Assembly: GCA_900545405.1 (NCBI GenBank)
Contig: UQYT01000044.1
Coordinates: 1-17,970 of the forward strand
Direction: 5' to 3'
Length of the DNA: 17,970 bases
DNA from: an uncultured Eubacteriales bacterium
GTDB lineage: Bacteria > Bacillota > Clostridia > Oscillospirales > Oscillospiraceae
Part shown: one piece after another, positions 1 to 6,652 of the stretch
How positions within the stretch are numbered: position 1 is the stretch's first letter
How the letters are laid out: every line of letters begins with the position of its first letter
Translations under genes and position numbers: made by a program
Notes under the pieces: model-generated
What the model saw: the letters and a program-made list of their open reading frames with translations, nothing else
Databases searched by the model: none
Told to the model about the DNA's origin: nothing

Positions 1-95
1 TATTTTTGTTCTGTTCAAATAATAACACATTATTATAATAATGCAAGGGGTAAATCAAAAATATTTTTAGTTTATTTGCAATTATTTCTGCCCGC
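1..95. other. A+T-rich edge sequence, no gene seen
   Basis: This stretch lies just past the stop codon of the amidohydrolase. It is strongly A+T-rich compared with the flanking coding DNA and contains a short palindromic run (ttattataataa) near 30-42. I see no convincing hairpin followed by a T-tract that would end the amidohydrolase transcript. It may hold the promoter or terminator of a gene outside the window. Confidence 0.4.
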
Positions 96-1430
96 TCAGG
101 CGTTGGCCCTCCGCCAGAGGTCGGCCGCCTGCTTTCGGGCCCCTTCGAGGAGCTTTTCCTCGTCCGCGACGAGCAAAATTCGGTCCTGCATGAGCAGTTT
201 TCCGGCCGCCACGGTGCTGGTCACGCGCGCCAGGCCCGAGGCGGCGATGAGGTGCGCGTCGAGGTCCTCCGCCGTCAGCGGAGTGGGCGGGGCGTAGTCC
301 AGAACGATGACATCCCCCGCCGCGCCCGGGCGGAGCACGCCAAGCTCCGTGCCGAAGATGCGGCCTGCAAACGCCGCGTTCGACTCAAAGAGCGCCCGTG
401 GCAGCTCCTCAAAGCCCGCCTCCGCATCCTGCGCGCTGTGGCGGCAGAGCAGCGAGGCCGCGGTCAGCTCGCCCAGCATGTCCGGGCCGAAGCCGTCCGT
501 GCCCAGGCCCACGCTCACGCCCGCGCGGGCGTACTCGACCACGCCCGCGGCCCCCGCCGCGCCGGCCATGTTGCTGCGCGGGCAGTGCACCGCCATGGTG
601 TCCGTCTCGCGCAGGAGCTGCACGTCCTCCCAGTTGAGGTGGATGCAGTGCGCGGCCAGGGTCTTGCGGCCCAGGACGCCCCGCTCGCGCAGGCGTCGGA
701 CCACGCTCTTGCCGTAGGTCTTGAGACTGTGCGCCGTGTCCTCCAGGCACTCGGCCACGTGCAAATGGAAGCCGGAGGTGGCCGGGAGCGCCTCTATGCA
801 GGCCTCCAGCGTCCGGTCCGAGAGCGTGAAGCCCGCGTGCATGCCCATCATGCCGCAGCGCATGCCGTCCGTGCGCCGGGCGGACTCGCGCATGAAATCC
901 ACGTTTTCCCTTATCGCCGCGCGACACTTGCTCTCGCCCTCGCGGTCCGAGACCTCGTAGCAGAGGCAGGCGCGCAGGCCGAGCTCGTCCGCGGCGCGGC
1001 TTATCTCAGTGAGGCTGCCGGTGACCGCGCCGTAGCTGGCGTGGTGGTCAAAGACCGTGGTGACGCCGCAGCGGATGCACTCGAGGAAGGCCGCGGCCGC
1101 GCCGTGGTAGACGTCCTCCAGGTTCATGGCCCGGTCGAGCCGCCACCAGTGGCCCTCGAGCAGGGCGGGCAGGCTCTTCCCGGAGCCGGTCCGGGGCAGC
1201 AGGCCTCGCGCAAGGGTGTGGCCCGCGTGGTGGTGGAGATTTATGAGGCCGGGCATTATCAGCCCGCCGCGGGCGTCCACATACTGCTCGCCCGGGTGCT
1301 CGCGGCGCAGCTTCTGCGCCGGGCCCAGCGCGGTTATCAGCCCGTCGTCGCCAATGGCCACCGCGCCGCCGTTTATGAGCGGGCGCTCCGGGTCCCGCGT
1401 CACGACGGCGCCGTTGCCGATCACTATCAT
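96..1430 (-). CDS. ssnA: SsnA-type amidohydrolase (aminohydrolase, probable nucleobase deaminase)
   Basis: A 444-residue metal-dependent hydrolase of the amidohydrolase superfamily, closest in my reading to E. coli SsnA (442 residues), whose substrate is not firmly established. Seen directly: the metal-binding HxH pair at H66/H68 in LINLHHHAGH, H224 in FHLHVAE, H261 in AAHCIHL and D312 in GLGTDGFG. These are the expected TIM-barrel metal ligands. The segments WWRLDRA, DHHAS and the C-terminal LWRRANA also recall SsnA. I chose the ATG at 1428-1430 because GGAGG at 1441-1447 on the minus strand precedes it; an upstream in-frame ATG adds 13 unsupported residues. SsnA relatives often occur in purine or pyrimidine catabolic clusters, and an NCS1 transporter lies nearby, so deamination of an imported nucleobase is a fair inference. 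Related deaminases of the TRZ/ATZ type cannot be excluded. Confidence 0.82.
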   Translation of the reverse strand: MIVIGNGAVVTRDPERPLINGGAVAIGDDGLITALGPAQKLRREHPGEQYVDARGGLIMPGLINLHHHAGHTLARGLLPRTGSGKSLPALLEGHWWRLDRAMNLEDVYHGAAAAFLECIRCGVTTVFDHHASYGAVTGSLTEISRAADELGLRACLCYEVSDREGESKCRAAIRENVDFMRESARRTDGMRCGMMGMHAGFTLSDRTLEACIEALPATSGFHLHVAECLEDTAHSLKTYGKSVVRRLRERGVLGRKTLAAHCIHLNWEDVQLLRETDTMAVHCPRSNMAGAAGAAGVVEYARAGVSVGLGTDGFGPDMLGELTAASLLCRHSAQDAEAGFEELPRALFESNAAFAGRIFGTELGVLRPGAAGDVIVLDYAPPTPLTAEDLDAHLIAASGLARVTSTVAAGKLLMQDRILLVADEEKLLEGARKQAADLWRRANA

Positions 1431-1591
1431 CGTTTCTGTTCCTCCTTCTGGGCCTGGGCCGTCCGGCACAGAGCGCCCAAAAGCTAAAAAATTTTTTTGG
1501 AAATCTATTTATTTATAATAATCCGCTTGTGCGGGGCGGTTTTTTATGATAAAATTGGATAAGTATTTGTTTCGAAGGGAGATGGTCCGCC
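1431..1591. promoter_or_regulatory. Divergent promoter region between ssnA and the YheO-type regulator
   Basis: A gap of 161 bases between divergent genes, with an A+T-rich core at 1484-1570. The plus strand has a possible -35 TTGTGC at 1528-1533, a 16-nt spacer and TAAAAT at 1550-1555. A small hairpin (CCGC-TTGT-GCGG, 1523-1534) and a T6 run at 1540-1545 overlap it and could be a terminator or part of an operator. A TATAAT-like box at 1514-1519 has no good -35. For the minus strand I can support only the ssnA ribosome binding site at 1441-1447. Promoter positions are tentative. Confidence 0.4.
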
Positions 1592-2242
1592 TTGTTGAGC
1601 AAAGCCACGCTTCAGATGCTGCGCCAGATCGCCCACGGCCTGTGCAGCCAGTTCGGCAGCAACTGTGAGGTCGTCGTCCACGATCTGAGCCTCCGCCAGC
1701 CGGACAGCAGCATCGTCATCATCGAAAACGGGCACGTCAGCAGCCGCAAGCTCGGCGACGGGCCGAGCCACATCGTGCTCGAGGCCCTGCGCGCGGACCC
1801 CGCCACGCTGGAGGACAAGCTCTCCTACCTCACCCGCACCCACGACGGGCGCATACTCAAGAGCAGCACCATCTACATCCGCGACGAGGACGGCAGCGTC
1901 GCCGCCATCTTCGCCATCAACTACGACATCACCGGCCTGCTCGCCATCGAGGGCAGCCTCCGCCCGCTCATCTCTACCGGCACGCCCGAGTCCGGCTCCT
2001 CCGAGCCCGAGAGCATACCGCTCAACGTCAACGACCTGCTCGACGAGCTCATCAGCCAGTCCATAAAGCTGGTAGGCAAGCCCGTCGCCATGATGAACAA
2101 GGACGACAAGATAAAGGCCATCCAGTTCCTCAACAACGCCGGCGCCTTCCTCATCACCAAGAGCGGCGACAAGGTCAGCAAGCAGTTCGGCATCAGCAAG
2201 TACACATTATATAATTACATGGACGCAAGCCGCAGCGAGTGA
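1592..2242 (+). CDS. YheO-PAS / HTH_22 transcriptional regulator (DauR-like)
   Basis: A 216-residue regulator with the two-part layout of the YheO/DauR family. Residues 5-118 form the YheO-type PAS sensor, with the recognisable stretches CEVVVHDL (25-32), IVIIENGHVSSRKLGDGPS (41-59) and SVAAIFAINYDITGL (102-116). A Ser/Glu/Pro-rich linker (128-145) leads to a C-terminal helix-turn-helix around 180-212 (GAFLITKSGDKVSKQFGIS, then KYTLYNYMD). The start is TTG at 1592; no ATG in frame fits, and GGGAG at 1577-1581 lies 10 bases upstream. A second TTG at 1595 is an alternative start. It is divergent from ssnA and convergent with the permease block. DauR in E. coli-type bacteria controls D-arginine use, but this family serves many pathways. 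Control of the neighbouring hydrolase and permease is an inference from position. Confidence 0.85.
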   Translation: MLSKATLQMLRQIAHGLCSQFGSNCEVVVHDLSLRQPDSSIVIIENGHVSSRKLGDGPSHIVLEALRADPATLEDKLSYLTRTHDGRILKSSTIYIRDEDGSVAAIFAINYDITGLLAIEGSLRPLISTGTPESGSSEPESIPLNVNDLLDELISQSIKLVGKPVAMMNKDDKIKAIQFLNNAGAFLITKSGDKVSKQFGISKYTLYNYMDASRSE

Positions 2243-2260
2243 CGTCTCCTGCCGCACGGA

Positions 2261-2297
2261 CGCCCCGGAGCCTCCCAAGGCCCCGGGGCGTATTTTG
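2261..2297 (+). terminator. Rho-independent terminator after the YheO-type regulator
   Basis: The stem cgccccgg-a-gcct (2261-2273) pairs with aggc-c-ccggggcg (2278-2290) around a 4-base loop, with one A/C mismatch. It is followed by tattttgtta. The T-rich side is on the plus strand, so it ends the regulator transcript. The same hairpin also faces the end of the convergent small membrane gene but has no T-tract on that side. Confidence 0.8.
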
Positions 2298-2489
2298 TTA
2301 TGGCTGCCAGACGGAGTAGCCGTAGACCATTATGACGATGCTCACGATGAGCAGCACGTTTCCGACGGTTATGTACGCGGGGGTCACGCAGAGGCAGGCC
2401 ATGAAGGCGCCGATGGCCATGATGACGGTGCCGATGAGCGCGGCCAGCTTGTAGCGCAGGAGACCGGGCTTGTTGTTCTTCTCTGCCAT
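2298..2489 (-). CDS. Small two-helix membrane protein coupled to the NCS1 permease
   Basis: A 63-residue protein with a short charged N-terminus (MAEKNNKPG) and two hydrophobic stretches at about 14-34 and 39-60, ending VYGYSVWQP. I chose the ATG at 2487-2489. It begins one base after the permease stop codon, and GGGAGG inside the last permease codons gives a ribosome binding site about 8 bases upstream. The reading frame extends 10 residues further upstream, but that extension has no separate ribosome binding site. The arrangement predicts translational coupling with the permease. I do not recognise a named family. Possible roles are an accessory or stabilising subunit for the transporter, or an unrelated passenger. 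It was not detectable as a shadow of another gene, and its hydrophobic pattern looks real. Confidence 0.72.
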   Translation of the reverse strand: MAEKNNKPGLLRYKLAALIGTVIMAIGAFMACLCVTPAYITVGNVLLIVSIVIMVYGYSVWQP

Positions 2490-2490
2490 G

Positions 2491-3789
2491 TCAGTTTGCC
2501 TCCCTTTTGAGCATCTCATTGTTTTTACCGGTCACAAGCATGAGCACAGTGTAGAGCAGCGCGCCCAGCACGAGGCTGTTGAGCGAGGGCAGACCCCAGG
2601 GGATGACGTACACGAGCACCGCGCTCACGATCCAGCTTATCCAGGGGATGGCGTTCCACTTTACGAAGCCCGCGCTCTCGAGGCTGGTGTAGCGGCCGCG
2701 GTGAATGATGAAATAGTCGGCGAGGATGATGCCAGCGAGCGGCGGCACGATGTTGCCGAGGACGTTCAGGAAGGAGTAGAAGAAATCCACCTGATAGGGC
2801 TTGAGCAGCGTGGCCAGGGCCGAGATGGCGATGACGACGATGAGGGTCTTGTTTCGGCCGGCCTTGAAGCTGTTGGCGAGGTTCAGACTGGTGGAATAGA
2901 GGTTCGCGACGTTGGTCGTGAAGATGTTGGTGGTCATGAGGATGAGCGCCGGGATGACCAGACCGAAGCCGAGCAGGACGTTGGTGAGGTCGTAGTCGTT
3001 CATCGCGATGGTGGCGATGGCGCCGCAGACGATCATGAGGATGTTGCCGAAGAGCAGGCCCGTGAGCGCGGAGGCCACGGCCTCCTTCGTGCTCCTGGCG
3101 TAGCGCATTATGTCCGCTATGCACGTCGCCGTTGAGAGTATCCACGCGCCGATGACGGTGGTGACGCCGGCGGCGAGGGTCATGGGCGCCGAGGGGCGGT
3201 AGGCCATAAGGGCCTCCCAGCTGCCGAGCACGCCCATGGAGCGGATGGTAGTTGCGATGGAGAGGAACACTATGGCCGGGATGGCCACGTAGCCGAGGAT
3301 GGTTATGGCCTTCACGCCGTAGAAGGCGAAGGCGCCCATGGCGATGGCGCTGAGTACCATGCAGATGGCCTCGCCCACCTCGCCGAGGCCGAGGGCCGTG
3401 GCCACGAAGTGGCCGTAAGTCGCGGCCTGGATGGTGTACCAGCCGATGTTGACGATGGGCACAAAGATGGAGGCCAGCTTGGAGCCCATGGTGCCGAAGC
3501 TGTAACGGGTCAGCAGCGCGAAGGTGAGGCCCGTCTTGCTGGCGATGACGCTCACCGCGACGGCGATGAGGCAGAGGAATACGTTGCCGATAAGCGTGGC
3601 ATAGATGACGTGCTTGAAGTCGAGCCCGACGGCCAGGGTCCCGCCCGCCATCATCGAGACGATGACAAAGACGAAGCCCGTCCAGATTATCGTCAGGCTT
3701 ATGTAGCTCTTGCGTTCGCTCTCCGGGACGGCGGAGAGGGAAAATTCGCTGTCCTGCGCGGCTGCTTTGGTCTCTTTGTTTTCGTTCAC
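2491..3789 (-). CDS. NCS1-family nucleobase permease (cytosine permease CodB-like)
   Basis: A 432-residue polytopic membrane protein of the nucleobase:cation symporter-1 family, with about 12 hydrophobic segments. Seen directly: GGTLAVGLDF in the first membrane region, GWYTIQAATYG (TM3 region, where substrate-contacting residues lie in this family), CIADIMRYARSTKEA and PPLAGIILADYFI near the C-terminus; the last resembles the PPxxGxxxADY motif of CodB. It would import cytosine or a related base with a cation. I chose a GTG start at 3787-3789, read as MNENKETKAAAQ, because GGGAGG sits 8 bases upstream at 3798-3803. The longer frame up to 3999 is basic, Cys/Arg-rich leader sequence and not membrane-protein-like. 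It is followed one base later by the small membrane gene. Substrate could also be hydroxymethylpyrimidine, allantoin or a purine. Confidence 0.85.
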   Translation of the reverse strand: MNENKETKAAAQDSEFSLSAVPESERKSYISLTIIWTGFVFVIVSMMAGGTLAVGLDFKHVIYATLIGNVFLCLIAVAVSVIASKTGLTFALLTRYSFGTMGSKLASIFVPIVNIGWYTIQAATYGHFVATALGLGEVGEAICMVLSAIAMGAFAFYGVKAITILGYVAIPAIVFLSIATTIRSMGVLGSWEALMAYRPSAPMTLAAGVTTVIGAWILSTATCIADIMRYARSTKEAVASALTGLLFGNILMIVCGAIATIAMNDYDLTNVLLGFGLVIPALILMTTNIFTTNVANLYSTSLNLANSFKAGRNKTLIVVIAISALATLLKPYQVDFFYSFLNVLGNIVPPLAGIILADYFIIHRGRYTSLESAGFVKWNAIPWISWIVSAVLVYVIPWGLPSLNSLVLGALLYTVLMLVTGKNNEMLKREAN

Positions 3790-3997
3790 TTCTCGGACCT
3801 CCCTCGATTCAATGAAAAATACCTTCTGGTTCCTTCTCGGCCCGCCGCAGTGAGCGGCGGAAACCCGGAGGCGGCAAAGGCTCCCCATGATGAGGTCTTT
3901 GCGGCTTGCGCCGCGCGGTCCGTGCACTGACCGCAACCGTACCCGTGTTATACATGTCGCACAAAAAGATTTTTTGGTGCGGCTGTAATTCTGTTGC
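3790..3997 (-). promoter_or_regulatory. Structured 5' leader of the NCS1 permease, candidate attenuator or riboswitch
   Basis: From the predicted start site near 3997 to the GTG, the minus-strand RNA is about 208 nt. It holds hairpins at 3915-3934 (6 bp, 8-base loop), 3901-3914 (5 bp with a GCAA tetraloop), 3874-3902 (6-bp base, sharing two bases with the previous one) and 3842-3860 (7 bp, loop UCACU). A weaker outer pairing of GGUU (3862-3865) with AACC (3828-3831) is followed by a U5 run at 3815-3819, just before the ribosome binding site. The loop AGUG of the first hairpin can pair with CACU of the last. I match it to no known riboswitch class. Confidence 0.5.
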
Positions 3998-4003
3998 ATT
4001 TAC

Positions 4004-4032
4004 AGTATATAGCCCTGTGAACGAAATGTCAA
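4004..4032 (-). promoter_or_regulatory. Sigma-70-type promoter of the permease operon
   Basis: On the minus strand, TTGACA (4027-4032) and TATACT (4004-4009) are separated by exactly 17 bases. The -35 is perfect and the -10 matches 5 of 6 positions. Transcription would begin near 3997 and run left through the structured leader into the permease and the small membrane gene. Confidence 0.8.
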
Positions 4033-4086
4033 CAAAATATTTTTTGTAATAACAAAAATTTTTATTGTCAATTGCAAAAATAGCTC

Positions 4087-4116
4087 TTGACAATTGAACA
4101 GTTGCTCAACTATAAT
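4087..4116 (+). promoter_or_regulatory. Promoter of the arsR/P1B-ATPase operon
   Basis: Perfect TTGACA (4087-4092) and perfect TATAAT (4111-4116), with an 18-base spacer. The spacer is almost entirely filled by the first operator copy. Predicted start of transcription is near 4123. Such a consensus promoter needs tight repression, which fits a metal-responsive repressor. Confidence 0.88.
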
Positions 4117-4150
4117 ACGGATGCAAGAAACAGTTGAGCAACTGTTCAAT
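4093..4150. promoter_or_regulatory. Paired ArsR/SmtB-type operators (19-bp exact inverted copies)
   Basis: The 19-mer attgaacagttgctcaact at 4093-4111 recurs as its exact reverse complement at 4132-4150, 20 bases away. Each copy is itself an imperfect dyad of the form TTGARCA-NN-TGYTCAA, the shape of known SmtB/CzrA operators (6-2-6 half sites). Copy 1 fills the -35/-10 spacer and touches the -10. Copy 2 lies just after the predicted start of transcription, ahead of the ribosome binding site at 4155-4160. Two repressor dimers could bind. Confidence 0.82.
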
Positions 4151-4167
4151 CGATAGGAGGCGGCGAT

Positions 4168-4524
4168 ATGGCCAAGAGCGAATTTTCCTGCTCCGAGAAC
4201 ATAGTCCACGAGGACGCCGTTGCCGAGGTTCGCGGGAAGATGCACGACGGCGAGATGCTGGACACGGTGGCGGGCTTCTTCAAGGTGCTGGGCGACGGAA
4301 CACGGATGCGCATAATCTCGGCGCTGGCGGTGCGCGAGCTGTGCGTCTGCGACCTGGCCGCGGCGCTGGGCATGACCAAGAGCGCAGTGAGCCACCAGCT
4401 CAGTACCCTGCGCGCGGCCCGGCTGGTCAAGTGCCGCCGCGAGGGCAAGAGCGTCTTTTACACGATAGACGACGACCACGTCCTCAAGATGCTGGAAGGA
4501 GGCCTTGAACATGTCCACGAGTGA
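4168..4524 (+). CDS. ArsR/SmtB-family metal-sensing repressor (zinc/cadmium/lead type)
   Basis: A 118-residue winged-helix repressor. Seen directly: VLGDGTRMRIISAL (40-53), the metal-box helix ELCVCDLA (57-64) with C59 and C61, the recognition helix MTKSAVSHQLSTLRAARLV (69-87) and the wing CRREGKSVFYTI (89-100). The C-terminal helix carries D102, H104, H115 and E118. Their spacing of 2, 11 and 3 is exactly that of the alpha-5 zinc site of SmtB (D104, H106, H117, E120). C8 and H14 near the N-terminus could complete an alpha-3N site with C59/C61, as in CadC. AGGAGG sits 7 bases before the ATG. The gene overlaps the P1B ATPase start by 14 bp, and its own operators precede it. It should leave the DNA when metal rises. 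Confidence 0.92.
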   Translation: MAKSEFSCSENIVHEDAVAEVRGKMHDGEMLDTVAGFFKVLGDGTRMRIISALAVRELCVCDLAAALGMTKSAVSHQLSTLRAARLVKCRREGKSVFYTIDDDHVLKMLEGGLEHVHE

Positions 4525-4738
4525 ACTTGAACACGAACACGAAGGTGAGCAATGCGCGTGCTGCTGCGGCCATGAGCATGAGCACAAACATGAGCACGAG
4601 CATGAACACCACCATGAACATAGACACGACCATGACCACGGGCACGACGAGTGCAGCTGCGGCCACGAACACGGCCACGAGCACGAGCACTGCGAAGGCG
4701 ACAGCTGCGGCTGCGGTCACGAGCACCATCACCACGGC
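4511..4738 (+). repeat. Low-complexity CAY-GAR codon repeat encoding the His-rich tail
   Basis: The first 76 codons of the pump are dominated by alternating His (cac/cat) and acidic (gag/gaa/gac) codons, with Cys clusters at residues 15-19, 48-50 and 61-68. The synonymous codons are mixed, so the tract is not a clean DNA repeat, but this near-repetitive structure could still expand or contract by slippage or recombination. Confidence 0.75.
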
Positions 4739-6592
4739 TCCGGCGGCCTGAAGACGGCCGTCATCCGGCTTGCCGCGGCGGCGGTGCTGTTTGCCGCGTC
4801 GTATCTCCTGCCCGAGGGTCTCCCCCGCCGGCTCTTCCTGCTGCTGCCATACCTCATCGCGGGCTATGACGTGCTCTGGGGCGCGCTGCGCAACATAGTG
4901 CACGGGCACATCTTTGACGAGAACTTCCTCATGGCCGTCGCAACGGTGGGCGCCTTGGCGCTCGGCGACATGAGCGAGGCCGTGGCGGTCATGGTGTTCT
5001 ACCAGCTCGGCGCGCTCTTTGAGGAGTACGCCGTGGGCCGCAGCCGCGGGAGCATCACTGCGCTGATGGACCTGCGCCCCGACCGGGCCGAGCTCGAGCG
5101 GGACGGAGAGGTCGTCTCCGTGGCGCCCGAGGAGGTCGCTCCCGGCAGCGTCATAGTCGTCCGCCCCGGCGAGCGGGTGCCGATAGACGGCGTCATCATA
5201 GAGGGCGAGAGCACGCTGGACACCTCCGCGCTCACGGGCGAGAGCCTGCCGAGGCCCTGTGCCGCGGGCGACGAGATCTCCAGCGGCTGCGTCAGCCTGA
5301 CCGGCCTGCTGCGCATCCGCACCACCAAGCCCTTCGGCGAGAGCGCGGTTTCCCGCATCCTGAAGCTGGCCGAGGAGTCCTCGGCGCGCAAGTCGCGCTC
5401 CGAGAAGTTCATAACCCGCTTTGCCCGCATCTACACGCCCGTGGTCTGCGCCGCGGCGCTGCTGCTGGCGCTGCTGCCGCCGCTGTTCCGCCTGGCCCAG
5501 GGCCTGGACGCGGAGTGGGTGCGCTACATTGAAAACGCGCTGACCTTCCTCGTCATAAGCTGCCCCTGCGCGCTGGTGATCTCGGTGCCGCTGGGCTTCT
5601 TCGGCGGCATGGGCGGGGCCTCCACCCGCGGCGTGCTGCTCAAGGGCTCGACGGGCATTGAGGCCCTGGCCGAGACGCGCTGCGTAGTGTTCGACAAGAC
5701 CGGCACGCTGACCCGCGGCGAATTTGAGGTCATCGGCGAGCGGTCGGAGACCGGCGTGACGCGCGAGAGGCTGCTCGAGCTCGCGGCGCTGGCCGAGAGC
5801 TGGTCGAACCACCCCATCAGCCGCAGCCTGGTCGAGGCCGCGGGCTCCCCGGACGCAAAGAGCCGCGTTACCGACGCGCATGAGGAGCAGGGCGGCGGCG
5901 TGAGCGCCGTCGTGGACGGCCTGCACGTCTCGGCGGGCAACCGGCGCTATATGGCGAAGCTCGGCATCGACTGCACCGACCCCGAGGACGCGGGCACGGT
6001 GGTCCACGTCGCGGCAGAGGGCGCCTACCTCGGCTGCATACTGCTGGCCGACGCGCCGAAGGCCAACTCCAAGGCCGCCATCGAGGCCGTCGAGGCGCTG
6101 GGCGCACACACGGTCATGCTGACGGGCGACTCCGAAAAGGCGGCGGCGCTCGCGGCCAAGACGCTCGGCATCAGCGAATACCGAGCGGGCCTGCTGCCCG
6201 GCGGCAAGGTCGAGGCGCTCGAGGAGCTGCTCAAATCCACGGACGGCAAGGTCGCCTTCGTGGGCGACGGCGTGAACGACGCGCCGGTGCTCGCCCGCGC
6301 TGACGTGGGCGTCGCGATGGGCGCGCTCGGCTCCGACGCCGCCATCGAGGCCGCCGACGTCGTGATAATGGACGACGACCCGGCCAAGCTGCCGCTCGCC
6401 ATCCGGCTCTCCCGCCGCTGCATGCGCATCGTGCGCTCCAACATCGCCTTTGCCATAGGCGTCAAGTTCGCCTTCCTCGTCCTCGGCGCGCTGGGCATAG
6501 TGGGCATGTCCCTCGCCATCTTCGCCGACGTCGGCGTCATGGTCCTCGCCGTGCTCAACTCCATGCGCACGCTCAGGGTAAAACATCTGTAA
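4511..6592 (+). CDS. P1B-type metal-exporting ATPase with His/Cys-rich N-terminus (ZntA/CadA-like)
   Basis: A 693-residue heavy-metal P-type ATPase that pumps soft divalent ions out of the cytoplasm with ATP. Residues 1-75 carry 26 His and 9 Cys in HE/HD repeats and no GMTCxxC metal-binding domain. After that come the family landmarks: TGES (242-245, actuator), the membrane metal site CPC (351-353) in SCPCALVISVP, phosphorylated D395 in DKTGTLT, the ATP-binding HP pair (434-435) and GDGVNDAP (585-592). D673 in FADVGV near the last helix matches the conserved aspartate of zinc/cadmium/lead pumps rather than copper pumps. ATG 4511 has AAGGAGG 8 bases upstream; a TTG at 4505 is too close to it. 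It is co-transcribed with the overlapping repressor. Zinc, cadmium, lead and cobalt are all possible substrates. Confidence 0.93.
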   Translation: MSTSELEHEHEGEQCACCCGHEHEHKHEHEHEHHHEHRHDHDHGHDECSCGHEHGHEHEHCEGDSCGCGHEHHHHGSGGLKTAVIRLAAAAVLFAASYLLPEGLPRRLFLLLPYLIAGYDVLWGALRNIVHGHIFDENFLMAVATVGALALGDMSEAVAVMVFYQLGALFEEYAVGRSRGSITALMDLRPDRAELERDGEVVSVAPEEVAPGSVIVVRPGERVPIDGVIIEGESTLDTSALTGESLPRPCAAGDEISSGCVSLTGLLRIRTTKPFGESAVSRILKLAEESSARKSRSEKFITRFARIYTPVVCAAALLLALLPPLFRLAQGLDAEWVRYIENALTFLVISCPCALVISVPLGFFGGMGGASTRGVLLKGSTGIEALAETRCVVFDKTGTLTRGEFEVIGERSETGVTRERLLELAALAESWSNHPISRSLVEAAGSPDAKSRVTDAHEEQGGGVSAVVDGLHVSAGNRRYMAKLGIDCTDPEDAGTVVHVAAEGAYLGCILLADAPKANSKAAIEAVEALGAHTVMLTGDSEKAAALAAKTLGISEYRAGLLPGGKVEALEELLKSTDGKVAFVGDGVNDAPVLARADVGVAMGALGSDAAIEAADVVIMDDDPAKLPLAIRLSRRCMRIVRSNIAFAIGVKFAFLVLGALGIVGMSLAIFADVGVMVLAVLNSMRTLRVKHL

Positions 6593-6604
6593 CCGAAACT
6601 TTGT

Positions 6605-6646
6605 TTGACTTTCCTCGTCTAAACGCTATAATTAGGCGAGAGGTGA
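6605..6646 (+). promoter_or_regulatory. Promoter and ribosome binding site of the Pro-Thr stalk protein gene
   Basis: TTGACT (6605-6610) and a perfect TATAAT (6627-6632) are 16 bases apart. GAGAGGTGA follows at 6638-6646, and the ATG is at 6653. Transcription would start near 6639, so the leader is only about 14 nt and the ribosome binding site sits at its very 5' end. The gene therefore need not depend on readthrough from the metal pump. Confidence 0.7.
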
Positions 6647-6652
6647 TCCCAT

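Noticed and set aside
3842..3866. Permease leader hairpin as another copy of the multi-hairpin element
   Set aside because: It shares only GGGTTTCCGCC-stem-GGCGGG with the reverse strand of element A. The loop differs and the neighbouring hairpins are missing, so homology is not shown.
3840..3990. Known riboswitch (guanidine-I/PRPP, TPP, molybdenum cofactor, c-di-GMP) in the permease leader
   Set aside because: Short look-alike strings occur (for example GGCCGAGA and GCCUCCGG), but the defining distal motifs of each class are missing as far as I can tell by eye.
3790..3999. N-terminal extension of the permease frame up to 3999
   Set aside because: The extension is Arg/Cys-rich and overlaps the hairpin leader; its ATG falls close to the predicted transcription start without a ribosome binding site. 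The GTG at 3787-3789 has GGGAGG 8 bases upstream.
4484..6586. A 700-codon minus-strand open frame opposite the metal pump
   Set aside because: It is a mirror of the pump codons, with Val/Ala/Gly runs and no ribosome binding site or domain.
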